Of a stretch of DNA of 64,000 nucleotides, positions 17,877 through 26,086 are shown piece by piece (the first letter of the stretch is position 1; each line of letters starts with the position of its first letter). Origin of the DNA: Chloroflexi bacterium HGW-Chloroflexi-10 (GTDB lineage: Bacteria; Chloroflexota; Anaerolineae; Anaerolineales; Anaerolineaceae); NCBI GenBank assembly GCA_002840755.1, contig PHBZ01000045.1, positions 1 to 64,000 on the forward strand, given 5' to 3'. The notes under the pieces were generated by a model that was not told the origin of the DNA, made no database searches, and saw only the letters and a program-made list of their open reading frames with translations. Both the position numbers and the translations under genes were made by a program.

Positions 17877-19535
17877 ATGGGAAAAAAAACATATTTTCAA
17901 ATGCTGCGAGAAGAATTTCGCGGATATAACCGGAGTAAATTGCAACAGGATTTGCTGGCCGGGTTAACTGTGGCGGCCGTGGCGCTGCCACTTGCATTAG
18001 CCTTCGGGGTAGCATCCGGCGCCAGCGCTGCCGCCGGTTTGGTTACCGCTGTAATTGGCGGATTCGTTATTGGGTTGCTCTCCGGGGCACCCTACCAGAT
18101 ATCCGGCCCTACCGGCGCGATGAGCGCCGTATTGATTGTATTGGTACAGCGTTATGGCCTGGAAGGAATCTGGATTGCCGGGTTACTCTCCGGTATTTTC
18201 CTTTTAATCATTGGCCTACTGCGCCTGGGGCGTTTCATCGCTTTCATCCCTTCCCCGGTAATTACCGGCTTCACCTCCGGGATCGCCCTGATTATTTTCA
18301 TTGGTCAGATCGATAATTTTCTGGGGGTTAAAACAGAAGCGACAGAAGCTGCCGTGTTTAAATTTCTAGGCTATTTTAAAGGCGGCTTCGTTCCGGATTG
18401 GCACACTATCCTGATTGGATTGAGCGTCATTTTGATCATGGTCTTCTGGCCTAAAAAATGGAACGCACGTTTTCCCGCTTCACTGTTGGGAATTATTGCC
18501 GCAACCGCTTTAAATGGGTTGCTGCATTGGCCTACCGCTGTGATTGGCAGCATCCCCAAAACCATTTTTCTAGCCGAACGCTTAAACTTTGCCCAGATTC
18601 CCTGGCAAAGCCTACCCGAATTTTTGGCTCCGGCATTAACCATTACCGCATTAGGCGCTGTGGAAAGTCTATTATGCGGCGCAGTGGCCTCCAATATGAC
18701 CGGTATCCGGATGCAGGCCAATCAGGAACTGGTAGCCCAGGGTATTGGTAACATACTGATCCCATTTTTTGGCGGCGTTCCAGCTACGGCAGCGATTGCA
18801 CGTACCAGCGTCAGTATTAAATCCGGTGGTCAAACCCGGATGGTCAGTATTATCCACGCGGTTGGGCTGCTGCTTTCCATGTTTCTGCTGACGCCGGTGA
18901 TGCAGCAGATTCCGCTAGCAGCACTGGCCGGTGTGCTGATGGTAACTGCCTGGCGCATGAACGAATGGCCGGGTATACGATTTATTTTCAACAAACACTT
19001 CAAAACAGATATGATTGCCTTTGGGATTACCATGGTGGCAACTATCACACTGGACCTGACCCAGGCTATTCTGATCGGTTCCCTGCTGGTTGGGGCCATG
19101 TTCCTTAACAAAATCGCCAGCCTGGAGATTAATATTCAGGAAGTGGATCCGGATAAGTTGAATGAGCGCGGTATTGCCATGAAAAAAGACTGCCGACACA
19201 TTCGTGTGGCCTATCTGACCGGACCAATCTTCTTCGCCGCCAGCAGTATTTTTAATGAAGCCTTTGCCGATCTCAGCCAGACACACACCCTGATTCTCTC
19301 GATGCGCGCCGTTCCGTTACTGGATACCTCAGGCCTGGAAGTCATTCAGCGGCTGTACGAACGAATCAAACACCGGGGCGGCACATTAATGGTTACCGGC
19401 GTACACGAATCGGTGCGTAAAATGATGGAACGCGGCGGTTTAGTGGAATCCATTGGAAATGAAAATTTCTTCTGGTCGAGCGATCAGGCGATCGTGGAAG
19501 CCGAAAATCAATCCTGTCCCTATTGCGGAGACTAA
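17877..19535 (+). CDS. SulP-family anion permease with STAS domain (552 aa)
   Basis: Polytopic SLC26/SulP transporter. The first two-thirds (residues about 20-400) hold some 12-14 membrane segments, with the family motif near residues 76-83 (GAPYQISGPTGAMSA) and a second conserved stretch LPEFLAPALTITALGAVESL. The last about 115 residues form a cytoplasmic STAS domain (ILSMRAVPLLDTSGLEVIQR). Substrates in the family include sulfate, bicarbonate and other anions; the specific one cannot be told. The protein ends with a Cys pair CPYC. Monocistronic, with terminators before and after. Confidence 0.93.
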   Translation: MGKKTYFQMLREEFRGYNRSKLQQDLLAGLTVAAVALPLALAFGVASGASAAAGLVTAVIGGFVIGLLSGAPYQISGPTGAMSAVLIVLVQRYGLEGIWIAGLLSGIFLLIIGLLRLGRFIAFIPSPVITGFTSGIALIIFIGQIDNFLGVKTEATEAAVFKFLGYFKGGFVPDWHTILIGLSVILIMVFWPKKWNARFPASLLGIIAATALNGLLHWPTAVIGSIPKTIFLAERLNFAQIPWQSLPEFLAPALTITALGAVESLLCGAVASNMTGIRMQANQELVAQGIGNILIPFFGGVPATAAIARTSVSIKSGGQTRMVSIIHAVGLLLSMFLLTPVMQQIPLAALAGVLMVTAWRMNEWPGIRFIFNKHFKTDMIAFGITMVATITLDLTQAILIGSLLVGAMFLNKIASLEINIQEVDPDKLNERGIAMKKDCRHIRVAYLTGPIFFAASSIFNEAFADLSQTHTLILSMRAVPLLDTSGLEVIQRLYERIKHRGGTLMVTGVHESVRKMMERGGLVESIGNENFFWSSDQAIVEAENQSCPYCGD

Positions 19536-19550
19536 AGACCGAACAGTAAC

Positions 19551-19581
19551 AAAAAAAGAACCCGGTGTGGGTTCTTTTTTT
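19551..19581. terminator. Bidirectional Rho-independent terminator
   Basis: GAACCC (19558-19563) pairs with GGGTTC (19569-19574), flanked by seven A on the left and seven T on the right. Serves the SulP gene on the plus strand and the YhfC-type gene, which stops at 19594, on the minus strand. Confidence 0.9.
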
Positions 19582-19593
19582 GATTCAGCTCAT

Positions 19594-20457
19594 TTATAGT
19601 TGTTCAGGAGCTAATGGCGCTTCTACAGGAAGCTCCTCCTCAGAGACAAGCCGTTGGGCCTCCCATTGTTTACCAGCTCTCAACATCAGGAATAAGCCAG
19701 CAAATGAAACAATGATAAAGATCACTTCGAGTAACCACATATTCATTCCAAAGGAGCCAGCCAGCACCACCAAACCATCCACCGCGGCATGATAGAGCAC
19801 TGCGCCCCAGAACCACAGGGGTTTACGCGCTGAAATCGCCAACCAAACCATGATGGAGAGGGATATATGCAATGAAACGGCGCCAATGCGTTCTACCGCA
19901 CCGACTAAAGGCAAATGCCAGGGATTGGCAAAATAGGCTGTGAGCGCCTGTTTGGTCGCTTCCAACTGTTCTGCCGGAATACCCGGATTGGCACCGCTGG
20001 CGAACATGGCATTCAACGTCAGGTTAGAGACCAAACCCAATAATACCAGTGCACCAATAATGACTGCTTCAACGCCGCCATGGCCCACACCCAAGGTCAA
20101 CGCTGAACCAAATGAATCGCCTTTTTTCTTCAGTACTTTATATCCAATCCAGCGGGCGGTTTCCTCGCACAAGCCTGCCAGGAGACCCAAAACGACAGCA
20201 TTAAAATAAGGTGCAACAGCCGGGTCGAGGTGCGGGAGCAACCCGGATGAGAAGGCCCAGGTTAACCCGGAAACCAAGGGCAGGTGAACAATCTGCGAAC
20301 CGATAAAAGTCAAAACGCCCACACCAATCAATTTCCAACTGGTATGCTTTTTTCGGATAATCCACCATCCCAGAATAAAGGGAAAAATCACATTAAACGC
20401 ACCGGCAATGACAAAACTTGCAATTAAGACACCATTTACTTCACTCATCTCTCTCAT
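19594..20457 (-). CDS. YhfC-family (glutamic-type) intramembrane protease (287 aa)
   Basis: Integral membrane protein with about seven hydrophobic segments. The conserved active-site-like motifs of the YhfC/CPBP-related group are visible: EETARW at residues 98-103, GVGHGGVE at 123-130, and later His residues in LHISLSIMVW and LYHAAVDGL. These suggest a glutamate-dependent intramembrane protease, though activity is unproven for this family. It follows the ABC-2 permease by 57 bases on the same strand and may be the last gene of that cluster. Start could be 20457 or the Met three codons in (20448), which has a better spaced GGA/GAGAG. Confidence 0.85.
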   Translation of the reverse strand: MREMSEVNGVLIASFVIAGAFNVIFPFILGWWIIRKKHTSWKLIGVGVLTFIGSQIVHLPLVSGLTWAFSSGLLPHLDPAVAPYFNAVVLGLLAGLCEETARWIGYKVLKKKGDSFGSALTLGVGHGGVEAVIIGALVLLGLVSNLTLNAMFASGANPGIPAEQLEATKQALTAYFANPWHLPLVGAVERIGAVSLHISLSIMVWLAISARKPLWFWGAVLYHAAVDGLVVLAGSFGMNMWLLEVIFIIVSFAGLFLMLRAGKQWEAQRLVSEEELPVEAPLAPEQL

Positions 20458-20514
20458 TCCTTTTTTAATATATTTATGATAAAAATTTATTTTATTTCAG
20501 GTAAACGGCTATCT

Positions 20515-21342
20515 TCAGGAAGCTTTCTGAAGAAGCAATTTTTTGCGATTAAACTGTTGGATGGCAATGAAGAACAAAACTCCAGCGACCAGCCAGATGA
20601 TTAAACCCAGGATCATGCCGACATAACCCTCCAGATAGACCACCCCAGAAGCCTGCCCAACAAAGAGACCCAGCACCAGCAGCACCAAAGAACCACTGGT
20701 CTGGTAAGCGCCCATGAAGGTCTGCATCTTGGATGAGATCAGCACGGTAGCGCCTACACCAAGCGCAGCAAAGGCAGGCGTCACCCAGAATACCAATGGG
20801 TACCAGGAAGGCAACGGGAACCAGATATACCCAAAGAGCGGCCACCCGGCAATATTGAGCACCAGGGTATACAGTACAAAGCTCAACCAGGCCACCAGCA
20901 CAGCCGGGATAAAGGCAGCCAGTGACTTGCCAATAAACAATTCGGCATCGGTAGCCGGGGTATAGAGCAATGCTTCCAGAGTTTTGCGTTCGCGTTCACC
21001 GGCAAAGGATTCTGCCGCCACACTGGCCGAAAGCATCAAAGGCAGGATTAAAAACATGGGAGCGAAAAGGAAACCCAAGATCATGGCAATCGACATCTGG
21101 GTATCATTCATTCCGGCCAACATCGTACCAATACTGGCTGGCATACGTTCAAACATCATTTGGATATCCGGGTCATTAAATGCCTCGGCCGAGCCGGTTT
21201 GAGATGAGATAACCAACATGGACAATGGCATAACCACCATTAACAGCAGCGGCACCAATGCCATCGAGATCACCACCGATTTATTTTGCTTCACTTCCAG
21301 CAGGTCTTTCCAGGTTATCATGCGAATTTTGCGCCAGTTCAT
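20515..21342 (-). CDS. ABC-2 type transporter permease (275 aa)
   Basis: Membrane subunit of an ABC exporter of the NatB/YhaP type. Six hydrophobic segments are seen, the first about residues 20-45, the last about 240-265. A cytoplasmic loop carries SFAGERERKTLEALLYTP, the coupling-helix signature of this family. Its ATG overlaps the stop of the ATPase gene (ATGA, 21339-21342), so the two are translationally coupled. GGAGG lies seven bases upstream. Related systems export sodium, peptides or antimicrobials; the neighbouring SdpI-like gene suggests protection against a membrane-active peptide, as inference. Confidence 0.9.
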   Translation of the reverse strand: MNWRKIRMITWKDLLEVKQNKSVVISMALVPLLLMVVMPLSMLVISSQTGSAEAFNDPDIQMMFERMPASIGTMLAGMNDTQMSIAMILGFLFAPMFLILPLMLSASVAAESFAGERERKTLEALLYTPATDAELFIGKSLAAFIPAVLVAWLSFVLYTLVLNIAGWPLFGYIWFPLPSWYPLVFWVTPAFAALGVGATVLISSKMQTFMGAYQTSGSLVLLVLGLFVGQASGVVYLEGYVGMILGLIIWLVAGVLFFIAIQQFNRKKLLLQKAS

Positions 21343-22295
21343 TGTACACCTCCATTTTCATGACCGTTATTCTGCAACTTCAAATACACTTCTTCCAAAG
21401 ATATCTCCTGGGGTTGAACTCGCAGGATTTGCGCGCCTTGCTGCACCAATGAAGCAACCACAACGGGGACATATTGATCAGAAGAAATCTCAACCCGGAT
21501 TTGCCGGTCGTCCAACTCTTCCACGGCGAATACATCTTGCTGTTTGGATAAAACGCTTGCCGCTTGCGGAAATGGCTGTAAGAAGGCAACCTGCAGCCAC
21601 AGTCCGGGAGAAATGAGACGGCGCAGCTGACCAAGATTACCCTGAGCCAATAAAGATCCCTGGCGCATGATCAACAACCGGTCACATAAACGTTGAGCCT
21701 CATCCAAATTATGCGTGCAAATCAGCACGGTGGTGCCTTCCTTGCGGCGAACGTCATCGATCAATTCGCGCACCTGGGCCGAGGCCTCCGGGTCCAATCC
21801 CGAAGTAGGTTCATCCAGAAAAAGCAAACTCGGGTGAGTTAACCAGGCCCGGGCCAGCGCCAGGCGCTGTTTCATACCCTTGCTATAGGTTCCGGTGCGA
21901 TCATTGGCACGCGCGGTGAGACCAAACAAAGCCAGGATATCTGCGGAACGGGATTTGATCTCCCTGTCACTCAGCCCGGCCATAGCACCAAAAAAGCGCA
22001 GATTCTGGTTGGCGGTCAGACGTTCATACAGACCCGGCGTTTCCGTCAGGACTCCGGCATGAGCGCGAATCTGCGCACCCTGGGTAGCGGGGTCAAAACC
22101 CATGACAGACAAGGAACCGCCACTTGGCTCAAACATGCCATTTAACAAACGAATCGTAGTTGTTTTACCGGCACCATTGGGTCCTAACAGACCAAACACC
22201 TCACCCTGGTTTACCTCAAACGAGAGGTCGTGCAGCGCGGTGAAATCCCCATAGCGGTGTTGCAAGCGCTCCACTTGAATTACCATCTTTCCCAT
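21339..22295 (-). CDS. ABC transporter ATP-binding protein (318 aa)
   Basis: ATPase partner of the downstream permease. Walker A GPNGAGKTT (residues 38-46), signature YSKGMKQRL, Walker B LLFLDEPTSGLDPEA and the H-loop CTHNLDEAQ are complete, followed by a C-terminal extension of about 80 residues typical of NatA/CcmA-like drug exporters. The start is set at 22295, where AGGAG lies five bases upstream. A longer open frame to 22367 exists only because the parS palindrome at 22316-22335 happens to be open (it would read MFHVKH) and is rejected. Confidence 0.92.
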   Translation of the reverse strand: MGKMVIQVERLQHRYGDFTALHDLSFEVNQGEVFGLLGPNGAGKTTTIRLLNGMFEPSGGSLSVMGFDPATQGAQIRAHAGVLTETPGLYERLTANQNLRFFGAMAGLSDREIKSRSADILALFGLTARANDRTGTYSKGMKQRLALARAWLTHPSLLFLDEPTSGLDPEASAQVRELIDDVRRKEGTTVLICTHNLDEAQRLCDRLLIMRQGSLLAQGNLGQLRRLISPGLWLQVAFLQPFPQAASVLSKQQDVFAVEELDDRQIRVEISSDQYVPVVVASLVQQGAQILRVQPQEISLEEVYLKLQNNGHENGGVQ

Positions 22296-22315
22296 AACAT
22301 CTCCTAGATTTTTTT

Positions 22316-22335
22316 GATGTTTCACGTGAAACATC
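22316..22335. promoter_or_regulatory. parS: parS-like site 1
   Basis: GATGTTTCACGTGAAACATC is a perfect 20-base palindrome whose 16-base core TGTTTCACGTGAAACA equals the chromosomal parS sequence bound by ParB in actinobacteria and fits the B. subtilis consensus. It lies in the 5' leader of the ABC ATPase gene, 20 bases before the start codon. Confidence 0.88.
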
Positions 22336-22364
22336 AGCTGGCATAATGATTGAAGATTATTCGA

Positions 22365-22384
22365 CATGTTTCACGTGAAACATG
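22365..22384. promoter_or_regulatory. parS: parS-like site 2
   Basis: CATGTTTCACGTGAAACATG, again a perfect 20-base palindrome with the identical 16-base core (22367-22382). It is 49 bases from site 1, center to center, in the same gap between the SdpI-like and ATPase genes. Confidence 0.88.
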
Positions 22385-22397
22385 GTTTTCGCCAATT

Positions 22398-23045
22398 TTA
22401 TATTTGTGGGTGCAGTTTCCGGTACTGCACATACGAATAAATCAGAACATAAACAGTAGAAATTACTATTGGCACCAGTAAAAGCCAGATACCCAAACCA
22501 GGTAAAAACAAACCCAACAAAGTGATCAAACCGCTAATTTTGAACATGACAGCCCCGCGTTTATGAGTTAACGCCCATACACGGTCATCCTGTAAAGTCC
22601 AGGGTGTGCGGATACCAATAAAATAGTTAGGCTGAGCTTTCCCGATGAGGACACCGGCAAAAAAGATAAAAATACCAAATACAGGGATCAAGTAAGTTAT
22701 CATATTTACCGGATAACCCAAGTTGTATGCCAGGGTAAGCAATTGCAAATAGGTAAAGAAGACTGCAAAAAACAGGATGAACAGGTTATATTCCTTACGG
22801 AATTTTGCAATATTTTCTTTGCGTGGATCGATAGAAGGAATCAATAGCATCAAACCAGTCAGGCTTACGATCATGATCGGCAGTAACCAGATACCCACAA
22901 AGTGCGACCCATAGCCATCCACAATCCCTTCTGCATTCCAGTGGGTGGCCATTTCCTGTGGAAAACGCGGCTCCAATGCCAAGCCAACAGCCAGCACCAC
23001 GAGAGCCAATAAAATTGAAATAATCAACACCCATTTAGTTTTCAT
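22398..23045 (-). CDS. SdpI/DUF1648-family membrane protein (215 aa)
   Basis: Six predicted membrane segments. The N-terminal DUF1648 region carries FPQEMATHWNAEGIVDGYGS (residues 28-47), and the SdpI-type segment near residues 140-152 reads GIRTPWTLQDDRVW. In B. subtilis SdpI gives immunity to the SdpC killing peptide and also signals to its regulator; here a GntR regulator is upstream and an ABC exporter downstream, so a resistance or signalling role is plausible. Start at 23045 is preceded by GGAGAA. parS site 3 lies just upstream. Confidence 0.88.
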   Translation of the reverse strand: MKTKWVLIISILLALVVLAVGLALEPRFPQEMATHWNAEGIVDGYGSHFVGIWLLPIMIVSLTGLMLLIPSIDPRKENIAKFRKEYNLFILFFAVFFTYLQLLTLAYNLGYPVNMITYLIPVFGIFIFFAGVLIGKAQPNYFIGIRTPWTLQDDRVWALTHKRGAVMFKISGLITLLGLFLPGLGIWLLLVPIVISTVYVLIYSYVQYRKLHPQI

Positions 23046-23066
23046 ACATCGTTCTCCAGCTATCTT

Positions 23067-23082
23067 TGTTTCACGTGAAACA
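23067..23082. promoter_or_regulatory. parS: parS-like site 3
   Basis: TGTTTCACGTGAAACA, identical to the cores of sites 1 and 2, in the gap between the GntR terminator and the SdpI-like start. The flanks are not palindromic here, so only the 16-base core is conserved, as expected for independent parS sites. Confidence 0.85.
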
Positions 23083-23091
23083 TTTATAAAA

Positions 23092-23124
23092 AACCACCTG
23101 TTTTCAATAAAGATGCAGGTGGTT
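23092..23124 (-). terminator. Rho-independent terminator after the GntR gene
   Basis: AACCACCTG (23092-23100) pairs with CAGGTGGTT (23116-23124). On the minus strand the stem is followed by TTTTTTATA. It lies 47 bases beyond the GntR stop, so the SdpI/ABC genes probably need their own promoter or read-through. Confidence 0.8.
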
Positions 23125-23170
23125 CATTGAAGATTTGTTTGCAGATGAAACTGATTTATATTTCATCTTA

Positions 23171-23605
23171 TTAATCTTCGCCACCATTTGGCGACCCGGA
23201 TTCATTCTGCCGGGAACGCGATTCATCAGCGTCTGTCCAATTCTTTAAATTTCTTTGGAATATGGCTAAAACCTCACCGGCAGACGCCCCCAGCTCAGAA
23301 GCATCCAGTAAATAGCGCCGGGTCAATTCGTCCAATTTTTCCATACATGAATCCGGATAGGGGGTAACCACCGGGAGAATATAGGTGCCTCGTCCATGCT
23401 GTGTAGAAATCACTCCCGCTTCATCCAACAAGCGATAAGCGCGCGCAACCGTATTAAAGTTTACCTTTAACGTTTGTGCCATTTTCCGGACAGTTGGTAA
23501 CTGATCACCCGGCTTAAGTTCACCGCGCATTACCTTATCAAATATCTGTTCGAAAATCTGATTGGTTATGGTCACACCGGTTCGGAAATCAAGCGAAACA
23601 GGAAT
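23171..23605 (-). CDS. GntR-family (YtrA subfamily) regulator, probable ATT start (144 aa)
   Basis: Short GntR repressor: a winged-helix domain (GELKPGDQLPTVRKMAQTLK, FNTVARAYRLLDEAGVI, QHGRGTYIL) plus a short helical tail, the YtrA layout normally linked to ABC transporters. The only strong ribosome binding site, GGAGG at 23616-23612, is six bases before an ATT codon (23605-23603). Reading from there adds PVSLDFRTGV, which restores the N-terminal strand usual in this family. The first conventional start, GTG at 23575, has no ribosome binding site. ATT initiation is rare but known (infC). The direct repeats at 23630-23658 are a likely operator. Confidence 0.85.
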   Translation of the reverse strand: MPVSLDFRTGVTITNQIFEQIFDKVMRGELKPGDQLPTVRKMAQTLKVNFNTVARAYRLLDEAGVISTQHGRGTYILPVVTPYPDSCMEKLDELTRRYLLDASELGASAGEVLAIFQRNLKNWTDADESRSRQNESGSPNGGED

Positions 23606-23629
23606 AGCACACCTCCAAAAATTTAAATT

Positions 23630-23658
23630 GTATCATTGTATCTTTGTATGATTGTATC
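23630..23658. promoter_or_regulatory. Likely GntR operator: 13-bp direct repeat
   Basis: GTATCATTGTATC (23630-23642) is repeated at 23646-23658 with one change (C to G at the fifth base), a 16-base period. The site lies just upstream of the GntR ribosome binding site in AT-rich DNA, a usual place for autoregulation. Confidence 0.55.
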
Positions 23659-23747
23659 ATTATGTTGTCCCCTGTCAATATTAAATCATTAAAGACTATC
23701 CGAGTGGATAGGTGTTCAGTTATCAAATGACATATATATATTACTTT

Positions 23748-24437
23748 TCATTCAGCCGGTAGAGCACATTTGATCCAGCCAGGTAATGCAGCGAACATAG
23801 CGGAGATCACTTCCTGTGTGGCTTGTTGAAAAAACGCCAGTGTGCCATAGGCCTCCCCACCCTGAATACTGACCAGATCCGTTACGGCACGCAAAATCAG
23901 GCAGGGGCGCTGAGTACGGGCACACACCCAGGCAATTGCGCCTGATTCCCAATCGGCGGCCACGGCAGCATATTTCTCCACCAGCCCGGGAATATCCGCC
24001 GGAATAATATCTCGGTCGGCGGAAACCAAGAGTCCTTTTTGTACCGCCTGCGGATATGGTTTTCGAATGAAGCTCAAATCCAATGATGTGCTGTAAAATT
24101 CAAGCGCTTCGGCGGCATCGCCCATTTGTTCAAAGATATCGTAAACTATAGTCTTTTCCACCAGAATAATAGTCCCGCGTTGAATACGGCCTTCAAACCC
24201 GCCACAGGTGCCCAGGTTCAGTACCAGATCCGGTCCCCAATGGGAGATGCCATACTGCGCACTGGCGGCTGCCGAAATTTTTCCCCAGCCACCTTGCAGC
24301 ATGACAACCCGATTACCAGCCAATTCAAGTTCAAGAAATTCACCAAATGGTGTGTTTTCCACAGCTGCATGTGGATAAAAGGCCCTCACAACGCGCCACT
24401 CGGCATTGGCTGAAATGATCACAAGGATGGTTTTCAT
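23748..24437 (-). CDS. Phosphorylase-superfamily nucleosidase, MTA/SAH-like (229 aa)
   Basis: Member of the PNP/UDP phosphorylase superfamily. Visible motifs are the strand MLQGGWGKISAAASAQY (residues about 47-63), NLGTCGGFEGRIQRG near 74-88 (substrate pocket glycine run), and AVAADWESGAIAWVC near 154-168, in which the Glu of DWESGA corresponds to the ribose-binding glutamate of MTA/SAH nucleosidases. It probably cleaves an N-glycosidic bond of methylthioadenosine, S-adenosylhomocysteine or another nucleoside or futalosine. Cytoplasmic, single gene, with GGAGGT upstream of the start. Confidence 0.85.
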   Translation of the reverse strand: MKTILVIISANAEWRVVRAFYPHAAVENTPFGEFLELELAGNRVVMLQGGWGKISAAASAQYGISHWGPDLVLNLGTCGGFEGRIQRGTIILVEKTIVYDIFEQMGDAAEALEFYSTSLDLSFIRKPYPQAVQKGLLVSADRDIIPADIPGLVEKYAAVAADWESGAIAWVCARTQRPCLILRAVTDLVSIQGGEAYGTLAFFQQATQEVISAMFAALPGWIKCALPAE

Positions 24438-24635
24438 AAAGTACCTCCGGGAATAAGGGAATCTTTCTTCAATTCTAACCGCTTCGTGATCTGTGTACTA
24501 CAGGAGCTATATTCAATTTTTGCATTTATTCAATAAAAAGAAAACAAATATACAGAGTAGATACCATTCTTTGCTTATGATTTTGCGGTTGGTTATAATT
24601 TTTTAGATAGAATTTGTCTTATTTGGAGGTTTGAT

Positions 24636-26081
24636 GTGGACATACTAAAACTTTGGAGAACTTTTATATTCATTGGATTAATTTATCTTTCGGCATGCGC
24701 CCCTTCTATCAACCCGTCAGAGAACATTTCGATCGAGACAGCGACCACAACAGCTCCAACATCGACTAATCTCCCGCCAACACCAACAGCCACAACGGTA
24801 CCAACCCCAACTTTGGGACCTTTAAAAATAGAGGACCTGGTAATCAGCGGATTGAACTACCTGCCCATTCAATCCACATTGGACAGCAATAATCCCACCG
24901 GACATATCTTCGGCTGGCTGGAGAACCGGAGTGGTCGTCCCGCTGCCGGCGTTGAAACAGAGTTTTTCTACCAGGAGGGCGGAAAGAGTGTTAGCCTGGG
25001 AACCGATTATGCCAATTTTGTTGCAGCTGGAGATAAAAATTTCATTTCATTGCGCTACGATGGACAGATACCGGATGGAGCGGCGCTCTCTGCACACATC
25101 AACTCTTTCTATGAAGAGGACCCTGCAATGATGGCGGCGACACTGGAAGCCCGCGGCGAATATCGTCAGGAGTTTGAAGGCGAGGAAATTGTTTACGTCC
25201 TTGGAGAACTCTACAATCCAACAAGCTTTCCAATAATCGCAAGGGAAGTATTTGCCCTCTGGTATAACAAAAATAACGAACTTGTTCATTTTTCTTATGT
25301 GCTAGATTTACCGCGCAGCATACCTGCCGGCGAATCTGTCCCTTACCGCATGGTATTGGATTTTCGATCTCTTCCCTCTGACTCAGATTTACCAATATCA
25401 GAATTATCACACTATGAATTGATTACCAATGGGATCCCCCTGGCTGTTCCGGAAGAAAATATAACCTTCCTCAGCGCATCCAAACCGTATATACCGGACG
25501 GCAGTAATCAGGTATTTGTTTTCGGAGAAGGGACTAACCTTAAAGATGAATGGCTGGATATAACTACCTATTGGGCCGGATATGATCGCGATGGACAGGT
25601 GATCGGTCTTTTTGAGAGCAGCTTCCTGGGTACAATTTTTGCCCCAGGTGAAACCCGCCCGATCGGGATGCAATTATTTTATGGGGGTGGATTAAGACCG
25701 GATGCAGAATGGGTTGCACGCGTAGAAAAAGGCAAGCTTTTCTACAGTTTCAGTTCCCCCAGTGACCCACTAATCTCTCTGGATGTCACTAACCCCGAGA
25801 TTAAACCTCAAGAAGCGGGATACACGACAACTTTTATGGTCACCAACAATAACAGCGTGGAAATTGGTGAAACTCAATTCTACGTCCGGATGGTTCAAAT
25901 TTCCAATGCTGAACTGGTGATGGCTTTTCAAGGCCGCATCGCCTCGGGAGAGTTGTCGGATGTGATTTATGCAAAACCGCTTGCTGCCGGACAGAGCTGG
26001 CCGGTGACAGCATATTTTGAACTACCTGATGGTTTGACAACTGAGGATCTGGAGATTACCTATATAGCACGAGGAAAATGA
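24636..26081 (+). CDS. Lipoprotein with Thr/Pro linker, unknown function (481 aa)
   Basis: Starts with GTG at 24636, chosen because GGAGG is six bases upstream and the ATG two bases earlier is out of frame and quickly stopped. The signal peptide ends in LSAC with Cys21 lipidated. A Thr/Pro-rich stretch (about residues 34-60) follows. The remaining about 420 residues look like three or four beta-sandwich repeats of the FxxL/transthyretin-like kind (segments such as FVAAGDKNFISLRYDG, VPYRMVLDFRSLP, WPVTAYFELPDGL). No enzyme motif is seen. It is convergent with the L,D-transpeptidase, six bases away. A surface-exposed binding or structural role is a guess. Confidence 0.8.
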   Translation: MDILKLWRTFIFIGLIYLSACAPSINPSENISIETATTTAPTSTNLPPTPTATTVPTPTLGPLKIEDLVISGLNYLPIQSTLDSNNPTGHIFGWLENRSGRPAAGVETEFFYQEGGKSVSLGTDYANFVAAGDKNFISLRYDGQIPDGAALSAHINSFYEEDPAMMAATLEARGEYRQEFEGEEIVYVLGELYNPTSFPIIAREVFALWYNKNNELVHFSYVLDLPRSIPAGESVPYRMVLDFRSLPSDSDLPISELSHYELITNGIPLAVPEENITFLSASKPYIPDGSNQVFVFGEGTNLKDEWLDITTYWAGYDRDGQVIGLFESSFLGTIFAPGETRPIGMQLFYGGGLRPDAEWVARVEKGKLFYSFSSPSDPLISLDVTNPEIKPQEAGYTTTFMVTNNNSVEIGETQFYVRMVQISNAELVMAFQGRIASGELSDVIYAKPLAAGQSWPVTAYFELPDGLTTEDLEITYIARGK

Positions 26082-26086
26082 GGTAT

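Noticed and set aside
22296..22367. N-terminal extension of the ABC ATPase (frame open to 22367, would include MFHVKH)
   Set aside because: It is only the translation of a parS palindrome; AGGAG five bases before the ATG at 22295 decides the start.
24370..24378. Single perfect DnaA-type 9-mer; others at 45259-45267 and 59881-59889
   Set aside because: Isolated copies, two of them in open frames; not clustered like those at 32-34 kb.
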